Assembly: GCA_965603205.1 (NCBI GenBank)
Contig: CBFDCC010000002.1
Span: forward strand, 124,001-188,000
DNA length: 64,000 nt
Direction of reading: 5' to 3'
From: Temperatibacter sp965603205
GTDB lineage: Bacteria; Pseudomonadota; Alphaproteobacteria; Sphingomonadales; Kordiimonadaceae
Every line of letters starts with the position of its first letter. Within the stretch, counting starts at the first letter, position 1. The notes below the pieces were generated by a model. It saw only the letters and a list, made by a program, of their open reading frames with translations, was not told the origin of the DNA and made no database searches. The translations under genes were made by a program, and so were the position numbers. Shown one piece after another: positions 16,060 to 24,718 of this stretch.

Positions 16060-17508
16060 ATGGGACATTCATTCAAAAAAATCTTTTTTGTATTTACCGC
16101 TCTTCTTATAGCGCTGACATCGCAGGCAACTGCTGCTAGCGCGTCAGAGGAAATAGTTATACGCGGCGGTTGGTTATTTGATGGCGTTAGCAATGAGCGA
16201 AGGCGCAACACTGGTATTATTATACGTGACGGCAAAATTACAGATGTAGATGTGGATGCCTCCCAAATGCCCCCCGCAGGGGCAGAGCTGATTGAATTAT
16301 CAGATTCTATGACCATATTACCGGGCCTTATTGATTTGCATGCCCACTATAACCTAGACTTGGTCGACAAAGGGCGCGTAGAGGAAGTCGTCTATAACGG
16401 CACTATATTCCTTGCAAATGGTATCACCTCAACTTGGTCGGCTGGTGAATATTACCCCGAGCGTGTTATTGCTCAGCGTGATCTAATTGACGCTGGCAAG
16501 GCCATAGGCCCGCGCCTGTTCGCCTCTGGCCCGTATTTTGGTGCCTTCCGCTGTGAATATACCATAAAAGTATCCGCTGATGATTGCATTGGCTGGCCTA
16601 ATGATATTACCGAAAAAGAGATACGAGCCGAGGTTGACCATTGGGCGGCGCAAGGCGTTATCAGCTTAAAGATAAAACAAGCAACACCAGCTGAGGCAAA
16701 AATCATCATTGATCAGGCAAGCAAGCACGGCATGACAACGGCTGGTCATCTGGTGAACTATCATGTTGAATATGACGTTACGACTCGCGAGGCTATCCTT
16801 ATGGGTATGGGCCGTATCGAACATCAGCTAACGCCCGCCACTAGCACCACCGACCCGCGCGCAGCTGAGTACCCTGAAATGGTGGATCTGATGATCAAGC
16901 ATCAGGTCTATTACGGCGCTAACCTGCAGATGTATGGCGGCATCATTCAACGCAAGAAAAACCTAGCGGGTATGATTTGGACCAATGAAGCAAAATATTT
17001 CACGCCCTACGCACAAAAATTACTAGAGGAACGCGGCGAGCCGGGGCCAGAATCGCAAGACGCAGAATATCAACAACGTGTGTTAGAGCTAAAGGCCTTA
17101 TATGAGGCTGGCGGTGAAAACCTGATTATCGTTGGCACGGACGAGCCCGTTTATACAAACCTACTACCAGGCTTTGCTTATCACAGGGAATTACTAGCGC
17201 TCACCGACGCTGATCTGCCGCCTGTTGCGATCTTAAAAGCAGCGACTATCAACGGCGCGACTGCACTTGGTCTTGGTGACAAGCTAGGCTCTGTGGAAGC
17301 TGGGAAACTTGCTGATATTATCATTGTGAAGGGCAATCCGCTAAAGGATATTAAAACAGCCCGCAACGTTCAGATTGTTATCAAGGAAGGTGTGGCGCAT
17401 AATGCTGAGGACTTACTGCGCTCCGCAGAAGGTAAGATTGGCCCCTCTGGACCCGCTGACCATGCTGATTGGACGCTGAAACTTAGGCCGCTTAATAGGA
17501 CTAAATAG
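16060..17508 (+). CDS. Secreted metal-dependent amidohydrolase
   Basis: This 482-residue protein has a signal peptide (about 1-27, ending ATAASA) and an amidohydrolase TIM barrel. Metal ligands appear as His94 and His96 in HAHYNLD, a Lys in ISLKIKQ, His in TTAGHL and in RIEHQL, and an Asp in VGTDEPVY. The C-terminal GDKLGSVEAGKLADIIIVKGNPL completes the composite beta-sandwich seen in imidazolonepropionase-like and prolidase-like members. It probably hydrolyses a cyclic amide or peptide bond in the periplasm. The substrate cannot be told from sequence. Confidence 0.85.
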   Translation: MGHSFKKIFFVFTALLIALTSQATAASASEEIVIRGGWLFDGVSNERRRNTGIIIRDGKITDVDVDASQMPPAGAELIELSDSMTILPGLIDLHAHYNLDLVDKGRVEEVVYNGTIFLANGITSTWSAGEYYPERVIAQRDLIDAGKAIGPRLFASGPYFGAFRCEYTIKVSADDCIGWPNDITEKEIRAEVDHWAAQGVISLKIKQATPAEAKIIIDQASKHGMTTAGHLVNYHVEYDVTTREAILMGMGRIEHQLTPATSTTDPRAAEYPEMVDLMIKHQVYYGANLQMYGGIIQRKKNLAGMIWTNEAKYFTPYAQKLLEERGEPGPESQDAEYQQRVLELKALYEAGGENLIIVGTDEPVYTNLLPGFAYHRELLALTDADLPPVAILKAATINGATALGLGDKLGSVEAGKLADIIIVKGNPLKDIKTARNVQIVIKEGVAHNAEDLLRSAEGKIGPSGPADHADWTLKLRPLNRTK

Positions 17509-17513
17509 AGCAA

Positions 17514-18194
17514 TTATTCCTCGTCAAATCCTACATAATGGACGAAATTACTACTGTCTTCGCGGGTTGATTTAACATCATTGGCGACAAAGTCTTCATC
17601 TGGATATCCCATGGCGATGCAGATCATGATATTTTGATCGTCGGGAATATTTGCATGTTCGCGCACCACATCAGACTGCATAATACCTTGGCCGTTGATC
17701 ACGGTGCCCAGGCCGCGCTCCCACGCGGCTAGCACGATACCGTAACTAACGGCGCCGAGATCAAACTGGCTAATAGCAGCGGGTTCTAGATATTTATCAT
17801 AGGTCAGCACCAGCGATACAGGCGCGTCAAACTGCCTGAAGCCGCGCATGACCCAATCCATCCTGCGGGCCTTGTCATCACGCTCTATGCCCATTGCCTC
17901 AAAAAGCTGGACCGCCACATCAATCTGACGCTGACGGTGTATGCCTTCATAAGATTCTTTCATGGGGAAATCACGCTTTGGTGTTACGCCCGCCATCATC
18001 TTTTCGGTATTGCCCTTGCGGATACGATCGAGTGGTTCACCCGCAACAACATGGATATGCCATGGCTGAGTATTCATTGATGAGGGCGCACCCTTTGCAA
18101 CGTCAATAATTTCTTCGATCACCGCCCGCGGCACAGGTTTATCTGTGTAGCCTCGAATAGTGCGACGCGCGCGTACTAATTCACCAAAATCCAT
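17514..18194 (-). CDS. Nitroreductase-family flavoprotein
   Basis: This 226-residue FMN-dependent oxidoreductase opens with RARRTIRGYTDKPVP (the FMN-binding RRS-like motif) and has PSSMNTQPWHIHV, then AWERGLGT and CIAMGYPDEDF typical of the family. It converges on the amidohydrolase, 5 bases apart. Family members reduce nitroaromatics, quinones or flavins with NAD(P)H; the substrate here is unknown. A 24-bp copy of its start region is found at 20892-20915. Confidence 0.9.
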   Translation of the reverse strand: MDFGELVRARRTIRGYTDKPVPRAVIEEIIDVAKGAPSSMNTQPWHIHVVAGEPLDRIRKGNTEKMMAGVTPKRDFPMKESYEGIHRQRQIDVAVQLFEAMGIERDDKARRMDWVMRGFRQFDAPVSLVLTYDKYLEPAAISQFDLGAVSYGIVLAAWERGLGTVINGQGIMQSDVVREHANIPDDQNIMICIAMGYPDEDFVANDVKSTREDSSNFVHYVGFDEE

Positions 18195-18456
18195 AATAGC
18201 CCCCTGCTTCCAATCATTGTCTATTAATCTTTATGAAAGCAATTTCCCCAGACCACAAGCAAAGAATAATACCATGACAAGTTATAGCCTATTCGCATAT
18301 TGCAAAGCCCTTGCCTGACGCTAGTCATCATCTTTACAGAGTCAGTAATATATTGTGCTATACAACAACAGTTCAACCTAAGCGGTATTAACTAATACTT
18401 AACAGTTTAGTAATATAGTATAATTGCAATAAGTTTCCTCAACTGGGAGTACCCCC

Positions 18457-18831
18457 ATGGCTTCACTATTAGAGAAATTCACCGTTAATTTTAAAATTCA
18501 GGCGATGGCCGCAATTCTCCTGACCATGCTCATCGCTGTATCTTCGATTAGTGTTACGCAGCTCGGCAATATCAAGGATGAGCTTCATGGTGTATCAAGT
18601 GAAGATATCCCTCTGACAAAATCTATAACCAAACTCGCCATAGATCAGCTAGAACTCGCTATTTTTTTTGAACGTGCCCTCAGAGTAGGCGCTGAACTGG
18701 AAACCCAACCAGAGCAGCTAGATGCATTTAAACAAATCCGAAAAAAAGAAGGTGAAGCTTCTCACACAATGGAAAAAGATTTGGCCGAAACGCAGGCCTT
18801 ATTAAAAAAAACTTATCCAAGAAAGTCATAA
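18457..18831 (+). pseudogene. Methyl-accepting chemotaxis protein, N-terminal part before a frameshift
   Basis: This 124-codon frame starts after GGGAG and encodes a transmembrane helix (about 16-36) and the start of a helical periplasmic sensor domain. It ends at a stop 20 bases after a run of eight A (18804-18811). With seven A the frame would continue without a stop into the receptor at 18953-20299, giving one 613-residue protein. The break may be a sequencing error, a true mutation, or a slippage site used for switching or recoding. Confidence 0.8.
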
Positions 18832-18952
18832 CCCAGAGGCTATCGCCGAATTTAGGTCGCTATTAATCCTGTTTAAAAAAATTGAAAAAGAACATAATGA
18901 TTTTTCCCAAACGTCAGAGGCTATCCTAGATACCATCGAAAACAGCGGCCAT

Positions 18953-20299
18953 ATGCCTGCCGAATCGTCAATCGTCTCTCTTGAAAAACTGAGCGATAAG
19001 ATAGATCACGAACTAGAGGCCTCTGTAGTAGAAATTGAGCTTTTTACAGAGCGTGCTATTCTTAAGGTCGAAGAGCATGAAAATTCTACCATAACCATGA
19101 TGTGGGTATTAGGCATAGCCTCCTTCTTAATTGGTGCCACTACGGCTTATTATGTATCAAGATCTCTTGTAAGGCCGATTATGGGGCTTACCAAAAACCT
19201 TGGCAGTTTAGCCAACAATGAGCTTGGAATAACAGTTAATAAATACCCTCTAAATACTGAGCTTGGCAAGATTGCAAATTCCACTGATAGCCTACGGAAC
19301 TCTTTGCTTGAAGCCGAAAAGTTACGCGCGGCGGCCACAAAGGCAGAAGAAGAACAAAGGCGCCTAGAAGCAGAAAAAGAAGCCGCCGAGTTGCAGCTTA
19401 TAAATGAGCGTACTGAGGAAGCGCAAAAACAAGCGCAAGACGCCGCTCTTCGCGCACAAACTCTTGATGAAAAAATTGAGGCCTTTGATGGCGTTCTTGA
19501 GGAAATTCTTAGCTCCGTTGCCAGTGGCACCGATGAACTAAGCGCAACAGCTGGTTCTTTAAATAGCACTGCCGGCGAGACACTCGTACAAGTCAATAGC
19601 GCCGCATCCAGCACGGCCGAAGTTACAGCCAACATACAGACCGTTGCCGCATCCGCAGAAGAGCTTAACAGCTCGATTACAGAGCTTAGCCGTCAGGCGC
19701 AAAATTCTAGCGATATATCCACTCAAGCTTCCATTGAAATGGACGTGACCAATACTACATTGAATGATCTTGCCTCTAGTGCAGCCTCAATTGGGAATAT
19801 CGTCGTCCTTATTAATGATATTGCAGAACAAACCAACCTGTTGGCTCTCAACGCCACTATCGAAGCAGCAAGAGCTGGTGATGCGGGACGGGGTTTTGCA
19901 GTCGTCGCTAGCGAAGTTAAAAATTTAGCCGCCCAAACAGCTAATGCGACAGAAGAAGTAACAAAACAAATTACCCATATCCAGAAACACAGCACATCAG
20001 CATCTAGCGCGATGGGCAATATTCAAAAGATCGTTACTAATATTAATGATATATCTGTATCCATCGCCGGCGCAATAGAGGAACAATCCGCAGCCACTGG
20101 CGAGATATCCCAAAATGTTAGCGAGGTAGCAACAGCGGCCAATGATATTTCTCGGGCAATTAATACAACAACAGCCGCCATGGGTGAAACCAGTGCGGGC
20201 TCTTCACAAGTGTCTACTGCATCGCAAGAGCTTTCTGCGCAAATGGCCCGCATGCGCAGCGAGGTCAGTGGTTTCATGACCGAAATTCGCACTATATAA
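18953..20299 (+). CDS. Methyl-accepting chemotaxis protein, HAMP and signalling part
   Basis: The intact frame codes for the second transmembrane helix (about 49-68 of this part), a HAMP domain beginning SRSLVRPI, a coiled coil rich in Glu and Ala, and the cytoplasmic signalling domain with the conserved hairpin tip AEQTNLLALNATIEAARAG. It would couple to CheW and CheA. The frame is open upstream to about 18812 but has no start codon before ATG 18953, so this is most likely the 3' part of the gene beginning at 18457 rather than an independent gene. Confidence 0.9.
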   Translation: MPAESSIVSLEKLSDKIDHELEASVVEIELFTERAILKVEEHENSTITMMWVLGIASFLIGATTAYYVSRSLVRPIMGLTKNLGSLANNELGITVNKYPLNTELGKIANSTDSLRNSLLEAEKLRAAATKAEEEQRRLEAEKEAAELQLINERTEEAQKQAQDAALRAQTLDEKIEAFDGVLEEILSSVASGTDELSATAGSLNSTAGETLVQVNSAASSTAEVTANIQTVAASAEELNSSITELSRQAQNSSDISTQASIEMDVTNTTLNDLASSAASIGNIVVLINDIAEQTNLLALNATIEAARAGDAGRGFAVVASEVKNLAAQTANATEEVTKQITHIQKHSTSASSAMGNIQKIVTNINDISVSIAGAIEEQSAATGEISQNVSEVATAANDISRAINTTTAAMGETSAGSSQVSTASQELSAQMARMRSEVSGFMTEIRTI

Positions 20300-20330
20300 C
20301 ATGCGCAAAAAACTGAATTAGGAGGATCTT

Positions 20331-20822
20331 ATGGTTAGTATTAGAAAATTAGTATCGTTGTTAACAATCCTTACAACCCTGACACTTTCATCCATGACAA
20401 CATCGGCATCTGAAGATGGCGATCATGAAATGAAAAAAAATATTGTCGGTGTTTTTGGTGGATTTACAAGTGTTAGCGGTGAAACTAAAAGCACTTATGG
20501 AATAGAATACGAGCGCCGTATCAATGAATTTGTTGGTCTTGGGCTGGTCTTTGAGAAAACACCAAATGCTCACCACGGCGATGGTACTAATATATATATG
20601 GGGCAACTACACCTACATCCATGGAAAGAACTCAGACTTTCAATCGGCTATGGTAAAGAAGATATACTCCAGGAAGGCGCTCATAGCGAAAATGTCTGGC
20701 GCTTAGGTGCTGCCTATGATTTTCATGTTGGTAAACTTGGCATAGCCCCATCTTTTAACCTTGATAGGGTTGGTGGTCACACAGCGAAAGTATTTGGTGC
20801 AGCTCTCACTAAAGCATTTTAA
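20331..20822 (+). CDS. Putative outer-membrane beta-barrel protein
   Basis: The 163-residue protein has a signal peptide (about 1-26, ending TTSA) followed by alternating polar and hydrophobic strands (NIVGVFGGFTSVSG, STYGIEYERRI, VGLGLVFE, LRLSIGYGKE, VWRLGAAYDF) and a terminal aromatic residue in TKAF, as in small OmpA/OmpW-like porin barrels. It also has His-rich loops. AGGAGG lies 7 bases before the ATG. It follows the chemotaxis gene by 31 bp and may be in the same transcript. Exact family not recognised. Confidence 0.7.
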   Translation: MVSIRKLVSLLTILTTLTLSSMTTSASEDGDHEMKKNIVGVFGGFTSVSGETKSTYGIEYERRINEFVGLGLVFEKTPNAHHGDGTNIYMGQLHLHPWKELRLSIGYGKEDILQEGAHSENVWRLGAAYDFHVGKLGIAPSFNLDRVGGHTAKVFGAALTKAF

Positions 20823-20834
20823 GTTTAAAAAATT

Positions 20835-20870
20835 AAAGGCGACCTAGCATGGTACTAGGTCGCCTTTTTA
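20835..20870 (+). terminator. Rho-independent terminator
   Basis: AAAGGCGACCTAG pairs with CTAGGTCGCCTTT around a 7-base loop and is followed by a T run. It ends the outer-membrane protein transcript. Confidence 0.9.
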
Positions 20871-20891
20871 GATGCTTCAGACCGATGACTA

Positions 20892-20915
20892 CTCACCGAA
20901 ATCCATAATAGCCCC
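20892..20915 (-). repeat. Short duplicate of the nitroreductase start region
   Basis: On the minus strand GGGGGCTATTATGGATTTCG repeats, with one mismatch over about 24 bases, the ribosome-binding and start region of the nitroreductase (about 18183-18206). Here a stop follows after a few codons. It looks like a fragment left by a duplication or a recombination. Confidence 0.6.
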
Positions 20916-20930
20916 CATCAAAACTCTATA

Positions 20931-21257
20931 TTATTCGTTGATAGCAACCACGTTATCATCGGCAGAATCTACTGGTGTAGCCGCTAGGCCTGATGACGCC
21001 ATGACACGCTCGCCGCCTTCGATGGCGTGCATGTAAACATCAAGCAGCGCTTCTTGCTCTTGACGGTCAGCTTGGTCCATTTTACGCAAGCTAATCACCT
21101 TACGCATAATCTTAGGATCGAACCCCGTTGCTTTGGCACCTGCATAAATCTCTTTAATATCTTCTGCGATGCCTTTTCTATCTTCTTCAAGGCGCTCGAT
21201 ACGCTCGATAAATGCACGAAGCTGCTCGCCTGCGATACCACCAGTGTTAGTTGTCAT
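20931..21257 (-). CDS. gapR: GapR-family DNA-binding protein (DUF2312)
   Basis: The 108-residue protein matches DUF2312, with QLRAFIERIERLEEDRKGIAEDI followed by KEIYAGAKATGFDPKIMRKVI and LRKMDQADRQEQEALLDVY. In Caulobacter GapR is a nucleoid protein that clamps overtwisted DNA ahead of replication and transcription. A long helical coiled coil is visible. I chose ATG 21257 because GGGAG is 7 bases upstream; the ATG at 21272 lacks a site. The C-terminal acidic tail is longer than in the Caulobacter protein. Confidence 0.93.
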   Translation of the reverse strand: MTTNTGGIAGEQLRAFIERIERLEEDRKGIAEDIKEIYAGAKATGFDPKIMRKVISLRKMDQADRQEQEALLDVYMHAIEGGERVMASSGLAATPVDSADDNVVAINE

Positions 21258-21331
21258 TATTGTCACTCCCAAACTATAAAATAAGAATCAATTGGCTCGA
21301 CCTTATCCGTATGAGAGAGAGCATTCAAACT

Positions 21332-21814
21332 TTAATCGCCAGAATGCGACAGAACTTTCAGTTTTGTTGTATCTTTAACCGCCGTCAGCGCGATAGACGA
21401 GCTAATCTCGCGCACACCGTCAATAGGAGAGAGCTTGTCCCAAAAGAATTTTTCATAATGTTGTACGTCTTTAACCCGTACTTTTACAATAAAATCAATA
21501 TCACCCATCAAGGTATGGCATTCGATAACTTCGGGGAAGTTACGCACTTTCTCGATAAAATTAGGCAGACAGTCACGACTATGGGCCTGCATCTTGACTT
21601 GGGCAAAAACCATCACGCCCAGACCAACCTTTGCAGGGTCCAGTGTGACCGTATGATTTTTGATGATACCAGCCTCTTCCATGCGCTGAATGCGCCGCCA
21701 AACTGCTGATCGTGACGATGACACCCTATCGGCGATGTCGTTCAAGGGAAGCCGCGCGTCTTCTTGCAGTAAATTTAAGATGCGTGCATCAAGATCGTCT
21801 ATTAGATCGGACAT
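21332..21814 (-). CDS. Lrp/AsnC-family regulator divergent from an ACT protein
   Basis: This 160-residue protein has an N-terminal winged HTH (about 6-65; LNDIADRVSSSRSAVWRRIQRMEE) and a C-terminal AsnC/RAM domain (about 70-150; GDIDFIVKVRVKD). It is a different subtype from the Lrp gene at 5533. The next gene, divergent by 152 bp, is a small ACT-domain protein, a likely target. A dyad TGAGAA-TAT-TTCTCA lies in between. Confidence 0.93.
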   Translation of the reverse strand: MSDLIDDLDARILNLLQEDARLPLNDIADRVSSSRSAVWRRIQRMEEAGIIKNHTVTLDPAKVGLGVMVFAQVKMQAHSRDCLPNFIEKVRNFPEVIECHTLMGDIDFIVKVRVKDVQHYEKFFWDKLSPIDGVREISSSIALTAVKDTTKLKVLSHSGD

Positions 21815-21837
21815 TATTTCACCATAACGCTATAATA

Positions 21838-21852
21838 TGAGAATATTTCTCA
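21838..21852. promoter_or_regulatory. Dyad TGAGAA-N3-TTCTCA, candidate Lrp-type operator
   Basis: Perfect 6-base inverted arms sit 23 bp upstream of the Lrp/AsnC start in the divergent region shared with the ACT-protein gene. The position suits autoregulation. Confidence 0.4.
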
Positions 21853-21966
21853 AATAATAGCAAAATAAAATGATCTTAGGAAGCCTTTTCCTCAAATGGC
21901 GGGCTATTATCCATGAGACATTGAAACAATGCAGCTTTTTAAAAGCCGTAAACGGGAAGTAGAATA

Positions 21967-22251
21967 ATGGTTTTAGATAGCAAATCACGCTCACAATTTA
22001 TAGTACAGGCGGACAATAGCCCCAACACATTGCCGCGTGTGCTCGAGCTGTTTTCAATCCGAGATTTAACATGCGAGAGTGTGAGCGCCCGAAACAGCCA
22101 AGACGGGACACAACGTATTGAACTAATCTATAATGATCTCGACCTTGCCCAAGGTGATATTTTGCTCCGCAAACTGCGTAGTATCTTTTGCGTACGCTCT
22201 GCCCGCCTTGAGGTTACATTGTTAAATACGAAAAAATTAAAGGCCGCATAG
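21967..22251 (+). CDS. Stand-alone ACT-domain protein
   Basis: At 94 residues it is essentially one ACT fold: a first strand (SQFIVQADN) and loop-helix (SPNTLPRVLELFSIRDL), then SVSARN and a second strand (RIELIYN), a helix (LLRKLRSIF) and the last strand (ARLEVTLLN). It resembles the small regulatory subunit of acetolactate synthase (IlvM/IlvN type), but no catalytic subunit is near. It probably binds an amino acid. Its divergent Lrp/AsnC neighbour suggests control by an amino acid signal. Confidence 0.7.
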   Translation: MVLDSKSRSQFIVQADNSPNTLPRVLELFSIRDLTCESVSARNSQDGTQRIELIYNDLDLAQGDILLRKLRSIFCVRSARLEVTLLNTKKLKAA

Positions 22252-22263
22252 TTTTAAGCGCCT

Positions 22264-22319
22264 TAGTCAAGCGCAGCAAGGAAATCCCCTCTACGCCTTA
22301 CTGCGCTTGACTATTTTAA
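22264..22319. terminator. Terminator between convergent genes
   Basis: TAGTCAAGCGCAG pairs with CTGCGCTTGACTA across a 24-base loop, followed by TTTT on the plus strand. It serves the ACT gene and lies at the 3' end of the N-formylglutamate amidohydrolase gene. Confidence 0.7.
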
Positions 22320-23098
22320 AAATGCTTTATCTCGCGCACATCATCACGGTCTAATAGCTCATCCAGCACATCACACAGTAGCGCAGCCCATTCCTGTATC
22401 ATTTGGGGTGTTTTAAGCAGGTCTTGCCTGATCTCAATGGTCGTTGACGGCAGGCCTAAATCTTCACCATGACGCTGCATGGTATAATATAAATCCTTGC
22501 CCGAATATGGCTCGTTATCACCAACCGTTAAATCAGTTTCCCGCTCTAGGAGACCAATCATCGCCTGCGCTAGACGCGGATCATTATTCCACAAAAATCC
22601 TATTTCCCACGGGCGCTCCACACCATGCATAATGGGTGTAAAGCTATGCATAGCAATAACAATTGGGGTAATCCCCGCTCCTAAATGCGCCTGAACAATC
22701 TCTGCGCATGCCTTATGAAAAGGGTGATAATACGCATCCATCCGCGCAGCACAGGCATCGCCATCCAGATCACAGTTACCCTTGATACGCACACCATCAC
22801 TGATAACAGGAATAAGTGTGGGGTGATCAGGCTCGCGATTCACATCGATCAGCAATCGCGACACAGCGCCAAATATTACAGGCACATCCATCATCTCGCT
22901 CATAGCCCGCGCTACGTCAGCAGCGCCGGGGTCCCAAGCTATATGATCATCCATATGAGCAGGATCAATGCCCAAATTATCATAACTATCCGGTACATAA
23001 TTTGTGGCATGGTCGCACATAATTATCACGCCGCCTCTGGCGGCCGGGCGCAAGGTTTCAATATTATTTTCATTCTTAGCTAAATTAACACTAGCCAT
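22316..23098 (-). CDS. N-formylglutamate amidohydrolase-family protein
   Basis: The 260-residue protein belongs to the N-formylglutamate amidohydrolase (HutG-type) family. GGVIIMCDHATNYVP near the N-terminus matches the zinc-binding CDHAS-N-VP motif. DHIAWDPGA, LLIDVNREPDH, AMHSFTP and IEIRQDLL follow in family order. It would release glutamate from N-formylglutamate, or act on similar N-acyl amino acids. No hut genes are nearby, so histidine degradation is not implied. Confidence 0.88.
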   Translation of the reverse strand: MASVNLAKNENNIETLRPAARGGVIIMCDHATNYVPDSYDNLGIDPAHMDDHIAWDPGAADVARAMSEMMDVPVIFGAVSRLLIDVNREPDHPTLIPVISDGVRIKGNCDLDGDACAARMDAYYHPFHKACAEIVQAHLGAGITPIVIAMHSFTPIMHGVERPWEIGFLWNNDPRLAQAMIGLLERETDLTVGDNEPYSGKDLYYTMQRHGEDLGLPSTTIEIRQDLLKTPQMIQEWAALLCDVLDELLDRDDVREIKHF

Positions 23099-23242
23099 AT
23101 CACACCCTTAATATTAAAATTGTAACATTCCAGCATTATGCTACTATGCGGAACTTATGCTGACCTTGAAGCAGCATATGAAAACAAAAGCAAATAATTT
23201 ATAATAAAGCCTAGGTCCCGAGGCTACTGTGGAGTGCATTTG

Positions 23243-24718
23243 ATGCTAGATGAAACAACCCCTATAACTCGGCACCGTAAAACCCGAATAGTTGCAACGC
23301 TTGGCCCTGCCAGCAGCAGCAAGGAAATGATCAAAGAGCTTTTTCTGGCTGGTGTTGATGTTTTCCGTCTCAACATGAGCCACGGCGACCATAAAGATAA
23401 AAAAGATCTTATTAAACATATCCGCGAAATAGAAGAAGAGGTAAATCGCCCGATTTGTATTCTTGCTGATTTACAAGGCCCCAAACTGCGCATTGGAACA
23501 TATGCTAATGGCCCTATTACTCTTAGCGTTGGGGATATCTATACTATCGACATGACAGGTGAAGGTGGAGATCAAAACCGTGTCAGCATGCCGCACAAAG
23601 AAATTTTTGAGGCCTTAGAAGTTGGTAGCAACATTCTACTGAACGATGGAAAAGTACGCTTGCAAGTCAAAGAGCTTGGTAAAGCGCACGCCGTGTGTGA
23701 AACCATGGTCGGCGGCGAGCTATCGGATCGTAAAGGTGTTAACATCCCTGACGTTGTCTTACCACTGGCAGCGCTCACAGAAAAAGACCGTAAAGACCTC
23801 GCCTTTGCTGTAGACGCTAATGTTGACTGGCTAGCACTTTCATTTGTGCAGCGTGCATCAGATGTCGCCGAGGCAAAAAAACTATCTGGTGGTAAATGCG
23901 CTGTGATGGCGAAGATTGAAAAACCAGCCGCCGTTGATGATCTTGACGCCATTATAGAGTTATCCGATGGCGTAATGGTTGCGCGCGGTGACTTAGGCGT
24001 TGAAATTCCTCCAGAAAATGTACCAAGTATCCAAAAGAAAATCATCCGTATGGCGCGCAGTGCGGGTAAGCCTGTGATCGTTGCCACCCAGATGTTAGAA
24101 AGCATGATCACATCTGCGGTGCCAACACGCGCAGAAGTATCTGATGTTGCCACGGCAGTTACCGATGGTGCTGACGCTGTTATGCTATCCGCTGAATCAG
24201 CTGTTGGTGACTATCCTATCGAGGCTGTGAATGTGATGGTCCGCGTTGCCAAGCGCACGGAAAGTGATATTTCAATACCAACACGGGTAACACGGGCTGA
24301 TGATCGCCTATTGCCTAATAGCACAACAGAAGATGCCATCTCAGCTGCTGCACGCCAAGTTGGCGGTACAATTAACGCAGCTGCCATTGTAACCTTTACT
24401 ACATCAGGTGCCACCGCCCTACGCGCAGCCAGAGAGCGCCCAGCAGCACCTATCTTGGTGCTAACACCTAGCTGGAAGGTAGCACGTCGCCTTTCCATGG
24501 TATGGGGGCTTCACACGGTTAAAACGCGTGATGTGGATACATTTGAAAATATGATCAGCAAATCAAAGCGTATGGCATTACGTTCGGGACTCGTTAAAGC
24601 CAACGACCGTATTGTAATTACGGCTGGTGTACCCTTTGGTACTCCAGGTGCTACCAACGTACTGCATATAGCATGGGTGAACGGTAAAGAGCTTAACGAG
24701 AAAAACGACGATCTATAA
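23243..24718 (+). CDS. pyk: Pyruvate kinase
   Basis: This protein of about 491 residues makes pyruvate and ATP from phosphoenolpyruvate and ADP. RKTRIVATLGPASS starts the barrel, VFRLNMSHGDH and the active-site MAKIEKPAAVDDLD with the catalytic Lys follow, then MVARGDLGVEIPPE and ATQMLESMITSAVPTRAEVSD, the family signature with its cation site. A C-terminal allosteric domain (about 350-480) is present. I start at ATG 23243, 8 bases after GGAG, rather than GTG 23234. The HAD gene converges at its stop. Confidence 0.96.
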   Translation: MLDETTPITRHRKTRIVATLGPASSSKEMIKELFLAGVDVFRLNMSHGDHKDKKDLIKHIREIEEEVNRPICILADLQGPKLRIGTYANGPITLSVGDIYTIDMTGEGGDQNRVSMPHKEIFEALEVGSNILLNDGKVRLQVKELGKAHAVCETMVGGELSDRKGVNIPDVVLPLAALTEKDRKDLAFAVDANVDWLALSFVQRASDVAEAKKLSGGKCAVMAKIEKPAAVDDLDAIIELSDGVMVARGDLGVEIPPENVPSIQKKIIRMARSAGKPVIVATQMLESMITSAVPTRAEVSDVATAVTDGADAVMLSAESAVGDYPIEAVNVMVRVAKRTESDISIPTRVTRADDRLLPNSTTEDAISAAARQVGGTINAAAIVTFTTSGATALRAARERPAAPILVLTPSWKVARRLSMVWGLHTVKTRDVDTFENMISKSKRMALRSGLVKANDRIVITAGVPFGTPGATNVLHIAWVNGKELNEKNDDL

